A stretch of 53,708 nucleotides of DNA from Nitratireductor sp. ZSWI3 (lineage in GTDB: Bacteria; Pseudomonadota; Alphaproteobacteria; Rhizobiales; Rhizobiaceae), in the NCBI RefSeq assembly GCF_024655565.1, contig NZ_JANKOF010000025.1, forward strand, positions 1 to 53,708, given 5' to 3'. The notes under the pieces were generated by a model. That model was given only the letters and a program-made list of their open reading frames with translations, was not told the DNA's origin and made no database searches. A program made the position numbers and the translations under genes. Shown here one piece after another: positions 29,652 through 38,218 of this stretch; positions within the stretch are counted from its first letter, which is position 1, and every line of letters starts with the position of its first letter.

Positions 29652-32600
29652 TTACTTCTTCAACTGTTCCTTGAGAGCGGCGAGCTTGGCGAAGGGCGAA
29701 TCGGGATCGATCTTCGCCGGGCGTTCCTCGCGCTGGCGATACGGCGCGCCCTTGCGCTGGAAGCCGTGCTTCTCGCCGTCCTCGTTGCGCTCCCTGCCAC
29801 GCGGCTTGCCGCGATGCTGCGGCTTGCCGTCGCGCTCCTGGCGACCGCCGCCCGGGCGGCCGTTCCGCTCGTTGCCCTTGCCGGCCGGGCGCTGGCCCTG
29901 CCGCTTGCGCCCCTCGAAACGGCCTTGCCGCCAGATCAGAACCGGCTTCGCCTCTTCCTGTTCCGCCGAAGCTTCCGGCAAGGCGGCATCGGCCTCCGCG
30001 ACCGTTTCAGCAGCAGGAGCCTCTTCTGCCGCAGGAGCTTCCACGGTCGCTGGGGTCGCGTCTTCCACGGCCGCCTGAGGCACAGCCTCCGCGGTCTCGG
30101 CCGGCGCATCGCCGGAGGGGGCCTCGGCTGCGGCTTCCGGGCTTTCGCCGGCCGCTTCGCCCGCGGCGGCATCGGCCTCGCCAGCCGGCGCCGGCTGAGA
30201 AGCGGCAGCAGCTTCGTCGAGAGTCTTCAGATGCGCGGCCACCTCTTCGGCCGGCTTCGCCTCGCCGCGATAGCCGAGCCCTTTGAGGATCGCCTCCATG
30301 TCGTCGGCGGTGGCGCCGAGGATCGACATCATCGCGGGCGTGACGACGAAGGCGCTGCCGTCATATCCGCCATCCGGACGCGCGCCGGTTCCGGGCCTCC
30401 AGGTCAGCGCGGGGCGGATGAGGTCGGCGAGCCGCTCCAGAATGTCCACACGCACGGCGCGGCGGCCGAGATTGCGATAGCCGGCCAGGCCGTAGAACGC
30501 CCGCTCGAATGTCGGCTCGGAGACGATGGAGGTGCGGCCGGCGGCAAGCGCGGTCACGACATCGCCGTAGCCGGGCTTGTCCTTGGCATCGTTCTTCAAC
30601 GCCCAGAGCAAGGTTATCAGCCCGGCGGGCGCCGGCTTGATCAGCGCCGGAACGAAGATGTGGTAGGCGCCGAAGCGCACGCCGAGACGACGCAGCGCGG
30701 CGCGCGCATCCTGGTCGAGCGCACGCACGTCCTCGGCCACATTGCGCCGGTTGATGAGGCCGAAATTCTCGGCGAGCTGGAACGCGATGCCGCGCGCCAT
30801 GCCCGACAGGCTTTCCGAATCGCGCAGGTCCACGAGCGGCTTCAGCAGGGATTCGATCTGGAAGTTGACGAAGCGCTCGGCGCGCGCGGCGACCTTGTCG
30901 CGCGCCGGCCCCGTCAACTGCTCGTCGGCCAGCAGCACGACGCGCGGCTTCAGCGCCTCGTCGCCGGCGACGAGCGTCGCCACGGGCTGCCCAAGCCAAC
31001 GCAGGAAACCATCGGAATCGAGCGCCAGATCGCCATTGCCGGAAGCGGCGAACCGATCGGCGCGCGACTCGAACTCGAGCGCCAGGGCCTTCTGCGCCGC
31101 GGCCTTGACCGCGCGCGCATCCTCGCCTTCCGCCGAGCGGTCGGCGGTGAAACGGAACCCTTGCATCTCACCAACGTGATGCCCCTCGACGAGGACTTCG
31201 CCTGCGGGGCTGACTTCTGCTTCCGGCATTGCATTCTCTCTCAGACGCTTCATGAGCACGGAAGTCCTGCGGTCCACGAAGCGTTTCGTCAATCGCTCAT
31301 GCAACGCATCGGACAGGCTGTCCTCGATCTCGCGTGTTTTTTCTTGCCAGTGTGTCGGATCGGCCAGCCACCCTGGCCGGTGCGAAACGAAAGTCCAGGT
31401 GCGAATCTGGGCGATCCGCTGCGACAGCGTGTCGATGTCGCCCTCGGTGGAGGAGGCGCGCTGCACCTGCTCTGCCATATAATCTTCATCGACGTGGCCC
31501 AAGCGCGCCAGGTCGTTGAAGACCGCGCCGACGAGCTCCGCATGCTGCGCCGGGGCGATCTTGCGATAGTCTGGCAAGGCGCAGGCGTCCCACAGAAGCG
31601 CGACGCGCTCGCGCCCCGTTGCGAGCGCACGAACCTCGTCGTCGCGCGACAGCAGATCGAGCACGCGCGCATCGGCGGCCGGCAGAGCCCGCGTCAACCC
31701 GTCGACGGGCGGCGTGACGTCGAGCGAGGCCTTCAGGGCATCGACGCTGGCGAAATCGAATTCGGCCGTTCGCCATTGCAGGACCTTGACCGGGTCGAAC
31801 TGGTGCGTCTCGATGCGCTCGACCAGCTCGTCGGGAAAGGGATCGACCTGGCCCGTGACGCCGAACGTGCCGTCGCGCAGGTGGCGGCCGGCGCGGCCGG
31901 CGATCTGGCCCAGCTCCGCCGGGTTGAGGTCGCGATACTGGAAGCCGTCGAACTTGCGGTTCTGCGCGAAGGCGACGTGATCGACGTCGAGGTTGAGGCC
32001 CATGCCGATCGCGTCCGTCGCGACCAGATAATCGACGTCGCCCGACTGGTAGAGCGCCACCTGGGCGTTGCGGGTGCGCGGGCTGAGCGCGCCGAGCACC
32101 ACCGCCACACCGCCGCGCTGGCGGCGGATCAATTCGCCGATCGCATAGACCTCGTCGGAGGAGAAGGCGACCACCGCCGAGCGGCGGGGCAGGCGCGTGA
32201 TCTTGCGCGATCCGGCATAGGTGAGCACCGACATGCGCGGCCGGGTGATCACCGAAAGGCCCGGCAGGAGCCTTTCCAGGATGCCGCGCATCGTTCCGGC
32301 GCCGAGGAGCAGCGTTTCCTGGCGCCCGCGCAGATGCAGGATGCGATCGGTGAAGATGTGCCCGCGCTCGAGATCGGCGGCGAGCTGCACCTCGTCGATG
32401 GCCACGAAGGCGGCATCGGTCTCGCGCGGCATCGCCTCGACGGTGCAGACCGAGTAGCGCGCGCCTGCCGGCGTGATCTTCTCCTCGCCGGTGATCAGCG
32501 CCACGTTCTGCTCGCCCGCCTTGGCGACGACGCGCGCATAGACCTCGCGCGCCAGAAGGCGCAGCGGCAGGCCGATCACCCCCGTGTGGTGGGCGACCAT

Positions 32601-32708
32601 GCGCTCGATGGCAAGATGCGTCTTGCCTGTATTGGTGGGCCCGAGGATGGCTGTCACGTCACGGCCGGACAGCGCCTGCGGCTTGCGTGTCTGAGACTGG
32701 AAATTCAT
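29652..32708 (-). CDS. SUV3/MgpS-like DEAD/DEAH-type RNA helicase
   Basis: The 1018-residue protein has Walker A in ILGPTNTGKTHLAIERM (about residues 21-37), the DExx motif in VAIDEVQLAADLERGH, and motif VI in AELGQIAGRAGRHLRDG. This is the SUV3-like Ski2-related layout. After about residue 740 the sequence turns into an Ala/Glu/Pro-rich low-complexity spacer and then a very basic Arg/Gly/Lys tail (GRKRQGQRPAGKGNERNG), probably RNA-binding. I start at MNFQSQTRK; 11 further residues upstream in frame are less likely. Its own upstream region is the unusual 766-bp gap. Confidence 0.92.
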   Translation of the reverse strand: MNFQSQTRKPQALSGRDVTAILGPTNTGKTHLAIERMVAHHTGVIGLPLRLLAREVYARVVAKAGEQNVALITGEEKITPAGARYSVCTVEAMPRETDAAFVAIDEVQLAADLERGHIFTDRILHLRGRQETLLLGAGTMRGILERLLPGLSVITRPRMSVLTYAGSRKITRLPRRSAVVAFSSDEVYAIGELIRRQRGGVAVVLGALSPRTRNAQVALYQSGDVDYLVATDAIGMGLNLDVDHVAFAQNRKFDGFQYRDLNPAELGQIAGRAGRHLRDGTFGVTGQVDPFPDELVERIETHQFDPVKVLQWRTAEFDFASVDALKASLDVTPPVDGLTRALPAADARVLDLLSRDDEVRALATGRERVALLWDACALPDYRKIAPAQHAELVGAVFNDLARLGHVDEDYMAEQVQRASSTEGDIDTLSQRIAQIRTWTFVSHRPGWLADPTHWQEKTREIEDSLSDALHERLTKRFVDRRTSVLMKRLRENAMPEAEVSPAGEVLVEGHHVGEMQGFRFTADRSAEGEDARAVKAAAQKALALEFESRADRFAASGNGDLALDSDGFLRWLGQPVATLVAGDEALKPRVVLLADEQLTGPARDKVAARAERFVNFQIESLLKPLVDLRDSESLSGMARGIAFQLAENFGLINRRNVAEDVRALDQDARAALRRLGVRFGAYHIFVPALIKPAPAGLITLLWALKNDAKDKPGYGDVVTALAAGRTSIVSEPTFERAFYGLAGYRNLGRRAVRVDILERLADLIRPALTWRPGTGARPDGGYDGSAFVVTPAMMSILGATADDMEAILKGLGYRGEAKPAEEVAAHLKTLDEAAAASQPAPAGEADAAAGEAAGESPEAAAEAPSGDAPAETAEAVPQAAVEDATPATVEAPAAEEAPAAETVAEADAALPEASAEQEEAKPVLIWRQGRFEGRKRQGQRPAGKGNERNGRPGGGRQERDGKPQHRGKPRGRERNEDGEKHGFQRKGAPYRQREERPAKIDPDSPFAKLAALKEQLKK

Positions 32709-32839
32709 AGAGCCCGGGAAGCCACTCTTCCTCAGCAACAAAAGGCGAGCCTTCGGTTACCACGCTTTGCATGGTTATTCCAAGATGCCAGTTTCTCACC
32801 CTTCGCGCCCGGCTTGGCGACCGCGGCACAATCATCGCC

Positions 32840-32921
32840 GTTAACGTCTGGAACGAGTCTGGAACGAATCAGCGACGAATCACTGACTCCGCCCGATTCC
32901 TGTTTTGTTCACCACAAGATG
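32840..32921. repeat. 82-bp direct repeat, copy 1, with four 11-bp iteron-like units
   Basis: It starts gttaac and ends ccacaagatg, ungapped against copy 2 (33111-33192), with about 57 of 82 positions identical by hand count. Tandem 11-mers lie at 32847-32857, 32858-32868, 32869-32879 and 32880-32890 (first two TCTGGAACGAG and TCTGGAACGAA). Five GANTC sites start at 32855, 32866, 32877, 32885 and 32895. Confidence 0.8.
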
Positions 32922-33110
32922 CAGTGCCTCGAACCTTCCTGGGACCGATATGCTGAATCGCCCTGCGCCCCTTCCCGCCGGAAATCGCCCGGATCGTTAA
33001 CCTTTTCGTCCAATGACCGGCACCGCCGGATCTCGCATTCTGTAACGGTAAGAATTCATTAAGGAATCTATACCGTGTGTGAAGGAAATTCCGCGCCGCC
33101 CCGTCCTGGC

Positions 33111-33192
33111 GTTAACACTCCGATCAAATGCGGAACGAATCGGCGACGAATCAGAGCGCGCCGCGTATTCCCGGTCTGTTCTCCACAAGATG
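33111..33192. repeat. 82-bp direct repeat, copy 2
   Basis: It has the same length and end points as copy 1. The best-kept blocks are gttaac, ggaacgaatcggcgacgaatca and ccacaagatg. It keeps two of the five GANTC sites (33137 and 33148, 11 bp apart). Confidence 0.8.
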
Positions 33193-33296
33193 TTGTGTCT
33201 TCCACCGGGCATCAACAGATTGGCCACAGCTTGTCCACAGCCGGCCGGCCGCCGGATGCACACGGCATTAACCGTTGTGGCTCAAATTGATACACA
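33179..33296 (+). promoter_or_regulatory. Cluster of DnaA-box-like 9-mers
   Basis: TTCTCCACA (33179), TTGGCCACA (33220), TTGTCCACA (33231) and TGATACACA (33288) resemble the DnaA consensus TTATNCACA with one or two mismatches. A weaker one, TTCACCACA, is at 32908 in repeat copy 1. None is a perfect box, so DnaA binding is only a possibility. Confidence 0.4.
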
Positions 33297-33320
33297 ACGC
33301 CGGATCGCATCGACGCCGCG

Positions 33321-33343
33321 CATGGTTCGACAAGCTCACCATG
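33321..33343. repeat. REP-like short palindrome
   Basis: The arms catggt and accatg enclose tcgacaagctc. The core ttcgacaagctca resembles short palindromic repeats I recall from many alphaproteobacterial genomes. A partial match (gctcaccatgag) lies at 53395-53406. Confidence 0.4.
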
Positions 33344-33474
33344 AAGGCTCCACGCGGCAGGAAGCCTTGCTCCGGGACATTGCACAAGGATTTGCAACCC
33401 TCTACTCCCTCATGGCAGGGCAATCGCATATGGATTTAGCCTACCTGTTTGATCCTTGGTTACCTTGTCCCCGA

Positions 33475-34356
33475 TCAGTGAAGCAGGCCCACCATGGCCT
33501 CCAGCAAGGCCTGCACGCGGCGGGGTTGCGCGCGCGTTGCAGGCCAGACAGCCTGCAACGGCAAGGCTGCCACCTGATACTCGGTCAAAAGTGACACCAA
33601 TCGGCCCACGGCCAGATCCTCAGAGATATCGCATTCGGATTTGCGCACGACCCCGTGCCCCGCCACGGCCCAGCGGCGCACGAGATCGCCGTCATTGGCC
33701 ATACGATCCCCGCGCACCATGACTGTTTGCGGCTGCTGGTCCACGACGAACGGCCAGTTTCGGTCCGCATCGGGGCCAAAGCGCATCAGGATGCAATTGT
33801 GCTGCACCAGATCGGTCGGGTGGCGTGGGATGCCGCACCGCTTCAGATATCTCGGCGCGGCGCAGACGATCCTTGAGCTGTCCGCCAGCTTTCGGGCAAT
33901 CAAACTGCTGTCCGCCAGATTGCCATACCTGATGGCCAGATCGAACCCCATGGCGGCGATGTCGACATAGCCATCCGCCAGATGCAGATCGACGGTCACT
34001 TCAGGATTATCTTGCAAGAACCGATCGATGATTGGCGACAAGCGATTTCGTCCAAGGTCCGATGGAGCGCTCAGGCGGATGGGGCCGGCGATCCGTTCGA
34101 CGCCGAGCCTTATCCGGCTCTCCAGTTCCTCGGCTTCCGCCAGCAGCCTGTTCGCCCCGGCAACAAGCTCGCGCCCTTCTTCGGTCAGGCTTATCGAGCG
34201 GGTTGTCCGGTTCAGCAGCCGCGCACCATAGTGGGCCTCCAGCGTCGCAAGGCGCTCGGACACCGTAGCCGGTGCAAGGCCCAGCTCCCGCCCGCCGGCG
34301 GCCAGCCCGCCCTTTTCGACGATGCGCAGAAACAGCGTGAGATTATCAAGCAGCAT
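33475..34356 (-). CDS. LysR-family transcriptional regulator
   Basis: The 293-residue protein has the N-terminal winged helix-turn-helix (LFLRIVEKGGLAAGGRELGLAPATVSERLATLE, about residues 8-40) and a substrate-binding effector domain (PIRLSAPSDLGRNRLSPII onward). It is of the DsdC/PecT-like group often found divergent to an oxidoreductase, here the SDR at 34594. A 19-bp palindrome 11 bp upstream of its ATG is the likely operator. Confidence 0.92.
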   Translation of the reverse strand: MLLDNLTLFLRIVEKGGLAAGGRELGLAPATVSERLATLEAHYGARLLNRTTRSISLTEEGRELVAGANRLLAEAEELESRIRLGVERIAGPIRLSAPSDLGRNRLSPIIDRFLQDNPEVTVDLHLADGYVDIAAMGFDLAIRYGNLADSSLIARKLADSSRIVCAAPRYLKRCGIPRHPTDLVQHNCILMRFGPDADRNWPFVVDQQPQTVMVRGDRMANDGDLVRRWAVAGHGVVRKSECDISEDLAVGRLVSLLTEYQVAALPLQAVWPATRAQPRRVQALLEAMVGLLH

Positions 34357-34367
34357 TCTTCGCCATT

Positions 34368-34386
34368 TCCGAATTATAATTTCGGA
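34368..34386. promoter_or_regulatory. Probable LysR operator
   Basis: The 19-bp sequence tccgaattataatttcgga is a near-perfect dyad (tccgaa / ttcgga) of the T-N11-A type bound by LysR proteins. It overlaps the most AT-rich part of the lysR-SDR gap and could act on both divergent promoters. Confidence 0.55.
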
Positions 34387-34593
34387 TTGTGCTCAATTCT
34401 CCCGCCAAGGCGCAAGGCGTAATTTTCCGATCACGGAGAAAACACGCCCATGCAACTCGACCTTGCCACCCTGCGCACACGCAACCTTCCTCGGACCCTG
34501 GCCTTTTTCGAAGAAATGGACGAGCGGCGCCTATTCCTGCGGCCCCCTACGGCCAGTCGATCGAAGCCGTCTTCCGCAATGAAGGACAAGCAC

Positions 34594-35265
34594 ATGACGC
34601 CCCTTTCTGACTCCAGAGCCATCGTCATCGGCGGAACTTCCGGCATCGGGGCGGCGCTGGCCGATGCACTTGAAATGCGCGGTGCCGAAGTCGTCCGCGC
34701 CAGCCGCGCCACCGGGTTGGACCTGGCGAATGGTGCGTCGCTGCCGGGTTGGTTCGATGCGCAAGGCCCTTTCGACCACCTTGTCGTCACTGCCGGATCG
34801 CAAGCCCCCGGCGGAGGGTTTGGAGCGCTCGACCTTAATGCCGCCCGCGCCGCTTTCGATGTGAAGTTCTGGGGGTCGGCCCGTGCCGCCCAGGCCGGGG
34901 CGGCACTGATCCGCCCCGGCGGCACCATCACCCTGACCAGCGGCTTCCTTGCCCGCCGCGCGACGCCCGGCAGTTTCACCAAGACCGCGATGAATGCGGC
35001 AATCGAGGCAACGGCCAAGCTGCTCGCCAACGAGCTTGCCCCCCTGCGGGTGAACGTCGTCAGCCCAGGGCTGACCGATACAGAGGCCTATGCTGCAATG
35101 CCTGAAGACAAGCGCATCGCCATGCTGACCGGCGCCGCCGGACGGCTGCCCGCCGGCCGTGTGGCGCAACCGCAGGATGTTGCCGCCGGCTACCTCTTCG
35201 CCATCGAAACCCCTTCCGTCACCGGCGCGGTCATCGACATCGACGGCGGCGCCCTGATCGCCTGA
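34594..35265 (+). CDS. Atypical SDR-family oxidoreductase
   Basis: The 223-residue protein has the cofactor motif VIGGTSGIGAALADAL and the C-terminal NVVSPGLTDTEAYAAMP of short-chain dehydrogenases. Where classical members have Tyr-x-x-x-Lys, this one reads GSFTKTAMNAAIEA, with no matching tyrosine or lysine, so the catalytic residues differ. I use the ATG at 34594 with AAGGA just upstream. The frame is open back to 34450, but those 48 codons do not resemble the family. Probable target of the divergent LysR regulator. Confidence 0.82.
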   Translation: MTPLSDSRAIVIGGTSGIGAALADALEMRGAEVVRASRATGLDLANGASLPGWFDAQGPFDHLVVTAGSQAPGGGFGALDLNAARAAFDVKFWGSARAAQAGAALIRPGGTITLTSGFLARRATPGSFTKTAMNAAIEATAKLLANELAPLRVNVVSPGLTDTEAYAAMPEDKRIAMLTGAAGRLPAGRVAQPQDVAAGYLFAIETPSVTGAVIDIDGGALIA

Positions 35266-35572
35266 CCCGAAGATGCGAAATGACCACTCATTTTGCCCCC
35301 CCTTGACCTGGCAGAGACTGCTATCGCATGGACCTCCCAGCGCCCTTGCGGGCTGGTCCAGAGGTTTTTTTTAACATCGCCGCAGATGTTCGATGCTAGC
35401 CGCATCAATTCTACCTGTTAGCCACCAATCCTCTCCCGGCCCCCTTTGTCAGAATCGTAAAATGGGTTTGTGGCAGTCCAGAATGGCATCACGAAAGAAT
35501 GCTTGACCTTAGTATTTCCGCGCCGCACCATTCTATTTGCGGCAGCGGGGAAACAACCAATCTTCAGAGATA
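35266..35572. other. 307-bp gene-free region before the SnoaL-like gene
   Basis: This stretch is AT-richer than its surroundings. I see no gene, repeat, clear promoter or terminator in it. Confidence 0.5.
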
Positions 35573-35965
35573 ATGCCAATGCCCCACGGACAACTGTCTG
35601 ATCTCTATCGGAACTATATCGACTGCCTGAACCGCCAAGACTGGATGAATCTCGGACAGTTCGTTGACGATAAGGTTCACTACAACGATAGGTGGGTGGG
35701 ACTGGTGGGTTATCGGGAGATGCTGGAAGGCGATTTTCGGGCCATCCCTGATCTTCACTTCAACATTGAGCTTTTGCTTTCCGACCCGCCGTGTGTCGCC
35801 AGCCGCCTGCATTTCGACTGCACTCCGACCGGCATCTTATTTGGCCTGCCCGTCAACGGTAAGCGGATCCAGTTCGACGAGAATGTGTTCTATGAGTTTG
35901 CCAATGGGAGGATCGCAAGGGTCTGGTCGATAATCGACAAGGCAGCGATTGCAGACCAAATCTGA
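35573..35965 (+). CDS. SnoaL-like (NTF2-fold) protein
   Basis: The 130-residue protein has the SnoaL/ester-cyclase pattern: LYRNYIDCLNRQDWMNLGQFVDDKVHYND, later GYREMLEGDFRAIPDLHFNIE, and a C-terminal RIARVWSIIDKAAI. Such proteins are small cone-shaped NTF2-fold enzymes or binding proteins, with polyketide cyclases among them. The substrate is unknown. Its GC content (about half) is clearly lower than the flanking genes, which suggests recent transfer. It follows the SDR gene on the same strand after a 307-bp gap. Confidence 0.8.
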   Translation: MPMPHGQLSDLYRNYIDCLNRQDWMNLGQFVDDKVHYNDRWVGLVGYREMLEGDFRAIPDLHFNIELLLSDPPCVASRLHFDCTPTGILFGLPVNGKRIQFDENVFYEFANGRIARVWSIIDKAAIADQI

Positions 35966-36089
35966 GGCATTTCCATTGGTCGGATCCTAACAGCAGCCAT
36001 GCACCCGCAAGCTGCCAGTCTGCAAACGGCCTCTTAGCGGATTTGCGCGACCAGGGCAGATCCTTGGATTCCGGTCTTGGCCTAAACAC

Positions 36090-36809
36090 CTAGACGAAAT
36101 ACTGACCGCCATTGACGGTCAGCGTCGAGCCCGTGACGAAGCCGGCATCGTCGGAAGCCAGGAACAGCACGGAACGCGCGATCTCGGACGCCTCGCCGAG
36201 ACGGCCGACCGGAATCTGCGCGATGATCTTCTCGCGCACGGCCTCGGGAACCGCCATCACCATGTCGGTCGCGATATAGCCGGGGCAGATGGCGTTGACG
36301 GTAATGCCGAAGCGCGCGCCCTCCTGCGCCAGTGCCTTGGTGAAACCGATCTCGCCGGCCTTGGCGGCCGAATAATTCGCCTGCCCCATCTGGCCCTTCT
36401 GGCCGTTGATGGACGAAATGCTGATGATGCGGCCGAACTTGCGTTCCCGCATGTTGGCGAAGACCCGATGGGTCATGTTGAAGACGCCGTTGAGGTTGAC
36501 GTCGACCACCGCGCGCCAATCCTCGGGCGTCATCTTGTGGAACATGACATCGCGGGTGATGCCGGCATTGTTGACGAGGATGTCGATGGGGCCGAGTGCG
36601 CTCTCGACGCTCGCCACACCCTCGGCACACTGGTCGTAGTCGGCGATAGACCATCTGTAGGCCGCTATGCCGGTGTCATCGATGAAGCGTGCAGCCGCCT
36701 CCTCGTTGCCCGCATAGTTTACCGCAACGCGATAACCCGCATCCTTCAACGCGACCGCAATCGCCGCGCCGATGCCGCGCGTACCGCCCGTGACAAGTGC
36801 CGTTCTCAT
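36090..36809 (-). CDS. phaB: Acetoacetyl-CoA reductase PhaB
   Basis: The 239-residue SDR reduces acetoacetyl-CoA to (R)-3-hydroxybutyryl-CoA with NADPH for polyhydroxybutyrate synthesis. The cofactor motif is VTGGTRGIG. The catalytic Ser133, Tyr146 and Lys150 lie in SISSINGQKGQMGQANYSAAK, which is the PhaB signature. It lies 224 bp downstream of phaA on the same strand, with a structured repeat in between. The polymerase gene phaC is not in this window. Confidence 0.96.
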   Translation of the reverse strand: MRTALVTGGTRGIGAAIAVALKDAGYRVAVNYAGNEEAAARFIDDTGIAAYRWSIADYDQCAEGVASVESALGPIDILVNNAGITRDVMFHKMTPEDWRAVVDVNLNGVFNMTHRVFANMRERKFGRIISISSINGQKGQMGQANYSAAKAGEIGFTKALAQEGARFGITVNAICPGYIATDMVMAVPEAVREKIIAQIPVGRLGEASEIARSVLFLASDDAGFVTGSTLTVNGGQYFV

Positions 36810-36892
36810 GAAGATCGCCTCCCTTTGATGTTCGTTCCCCCGCCGCTCCGCCCTAATTGGTGACTGGGCGAATTCCGGCCGGCGCGCAGCTT

Positions 36893-37011
36893 GTGGCCTG
36901 ACCCAAACAGATTGTACCCATCTGTCTGGACAAGTCAGCCCACAAGTTATTGACCTGGTGGGACGATTTTTCCTGACAGATAGGCACCATCTGACAGGAT
37001 CGCACCACTAG
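36893..37011. repeat. Tandem-hairpin repeat family A, copy 1 (between phaA and phaB)
   Basis: It aligns end to end with copy 2 at 53274-53394: gacc-aaacagat, gtacccatctgt, aagtcagcccacaag, tggtggg, cgatttt, then ccatctg and gatcgcaccactag. The two hairpins are imperfect here. The right end keeps the accactag terminus, while the left one is degraded. It lies in the phaA-phaB intercistronic region. Confidence 0.85.
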
Positions 37012-37033
37012 CAGCGCACCGCATTGAAAATGC

Positions 37034-38218
37034 CTACAGCGCTTCGACGCACATGGCGACGCCCATGCCGCCGCCGATGCACAGGGTCGCGAGCCCCTTC
37101 TTCGCGCCGCGACGGCGCATCTCGAAGACCAGCGTGTTGAAGATGCGCGCGCCCGACGCCCCGATCGGATGCCCGATCGCGATCGCACCGCCGTTGACAT
37201 TGACCACGTCCGGGTTCCAGCCCATGTCCTTGTTGACCGCGCAGGCCTGGGCGGCAAAGGCCTCGTTCGCCTCGACGAGGTCGAGGTCCTCGGCCCTCCA
37301 GCCGGCTTTTTCCAGCGCCTTGCGCGATGCCGGGATCGGGCCGGTGCCCATGATCGTCGGGTCGACGCCGGCCGTCGCCCAGGATGCGATGCGGGCGAGC
37401 GGCGCCAGGCCGCGCCGCCTGGCTTCGCTCTCGCTCATCAGAACCACGGCGGCGGCCCCGTCATTGAGCCCCGAGGCATTGGCGGCCGTCACGGTGCCCT
37501 CCTTGTCGAAGGCCGGGCGCAGCTTCTGCATGCTCTCCAGCGTGGCGCCGTGGCGGATGTATTCGTCCTCCGCAACCACGGTCTCGCCCTTGCGGGTCTT
37601 GACGGTGACCGGAACGATCTCGTCCTTGAAGCGGCCGGCCTTCTGGGCGGCTTCCGCCTTGTGTTGCGAGGCGAGGGCGAACGCGTCCTGCTGCTCGCGG
37701 GTGATCTGGAACTGGCGCGCCACGTTCTCCGCCGTGATGCCCATGTGATAGCCGTTGAAGGCATCCCACAGCCCGTCGCGGATCATCGTATCGATCATCG
37801 CATAGTCGCCCATCTTCACGCCGCCGCGCAGATGCGCGCAGTGCGGCGACAGGGACATCGATTCCTGGCCGCCGGCGACGATGATGTCGGCATCCCCCGT
37901 GGCGATCTGCTGCATGCCGATGGCGATGGTGCGCAGGCCCGAACCGCAGACCTGGTTCAGCACCCAGGCCGTCGTCTCCTTCGGCAGGCCGGCGGCGATG
38001 GACGCCTGGCGGGCGGGGTTCTGCCCCTGGCCGGCGGTCAGCACCTGGCCGAGGATCACCTCGTTCACCTCCTCGGCGGCCACCCCGGCCCGCGACAGGA
38101 CCTCGCGGATGGCGGTGGCACCCAGCTCATGCGCCGGGACAGCGGCGAACGCCCCATTGAACGAGCCGACCGGCGTGCGGGCGGCGCTGGCGATGACGAT
38201 GGCTTCGGCAGAGGACAT
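37034..38218 (-). CDS. phaA: Acetyl-CoA acetyltransferase PhaA
   Basis: The 394-residue biosynthetic thiolase condenses two acetyl-CoA to acetoacetyl-CoA. The acyl-enzyme Cys91 lies in [15 protein letters not shown]. The His in [14 protein letters not shown] and the C-terminal Cys in [13 protein letters not shown] complete the active site. The ATG ([18 protein letters not shown]) has GGGAG upstream. It is the first gene of the phaA-phaB unit and is divergent from phaR. Confidence 0.96.
   Translation of the reverse strand: MSSAEAIVIASAARTPVGSFNGAFAAVPAHELGATAIREVLSRAGVAAEEVNEVILGQVLTAGQGQNPARQASIAAGLPKETTAWVLNQVCGSGLRTIAIGMQQIATGDADIIVAGGQESMSLSPHCAHLRGGVKMGDYAMIDTMIRDGLWDAFNGYHMGITAENVARQFQITREQQDAFALASQHKAEAAQKAGRFKDEIVPVTVKTRKGETVVAEDEYIRHGATLESMQKLRPAFDKEGTVTAANASGLNDGAAAVVLMSESEARRRGLAPLARIASWATAGVDPTIMGTGPIPASRKALEKAGWRAEDLDLVEANEAFAAQACAVNKDMGWNPDVVNVNGGAIAIGHPIGASGARIFNTLVFEMRRRGAKKGLATLCIGGGMGVAMCVEAL

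Larger units (their letters stand above)
32709..33474. other. 766-bp gene-free region upstream of the helicase, rich in GANTC sites and repeats
   Basis: No coding sequence is supported on either strand. The region holds two copies of an 82-bp imperfect direct repeat, iteron-like 11-mers, nine GANTC sites between 32855 and 33152, several DnaA-box-like 9-mers, TTAAC motifs and a REP-like palindrome (33321-33343). It is the 5' side of the helicase gene and the 3' side of the LysR gene. Details are in the separate entries. Confidence 0.75.

Noticed and set aside
32840-33474. Main chromosomal origin of replication
   Set aside because: The composition is origin-like, but there are no perfect DnaA boxes and none of the usual origin-linked genes of Hyphomicrobiales nearby. 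I report it as an unexplained element instead.
33079-33594. A 171-codon plus-strand frame in the gene-free region
   Set aside because: It runs through the direct repeat, the DnaA-like sites and into the end of the LysR gene, has no ribosome-binding site and no recognisable protein pattern.
34450-34593. N-terminal extension of the SDR protein
   Set aside because: The extra 48 residues do not look like an SDR N-terminus, and ATG 34594 has a ribosome-binding site. Recorded only as a possible remnant.
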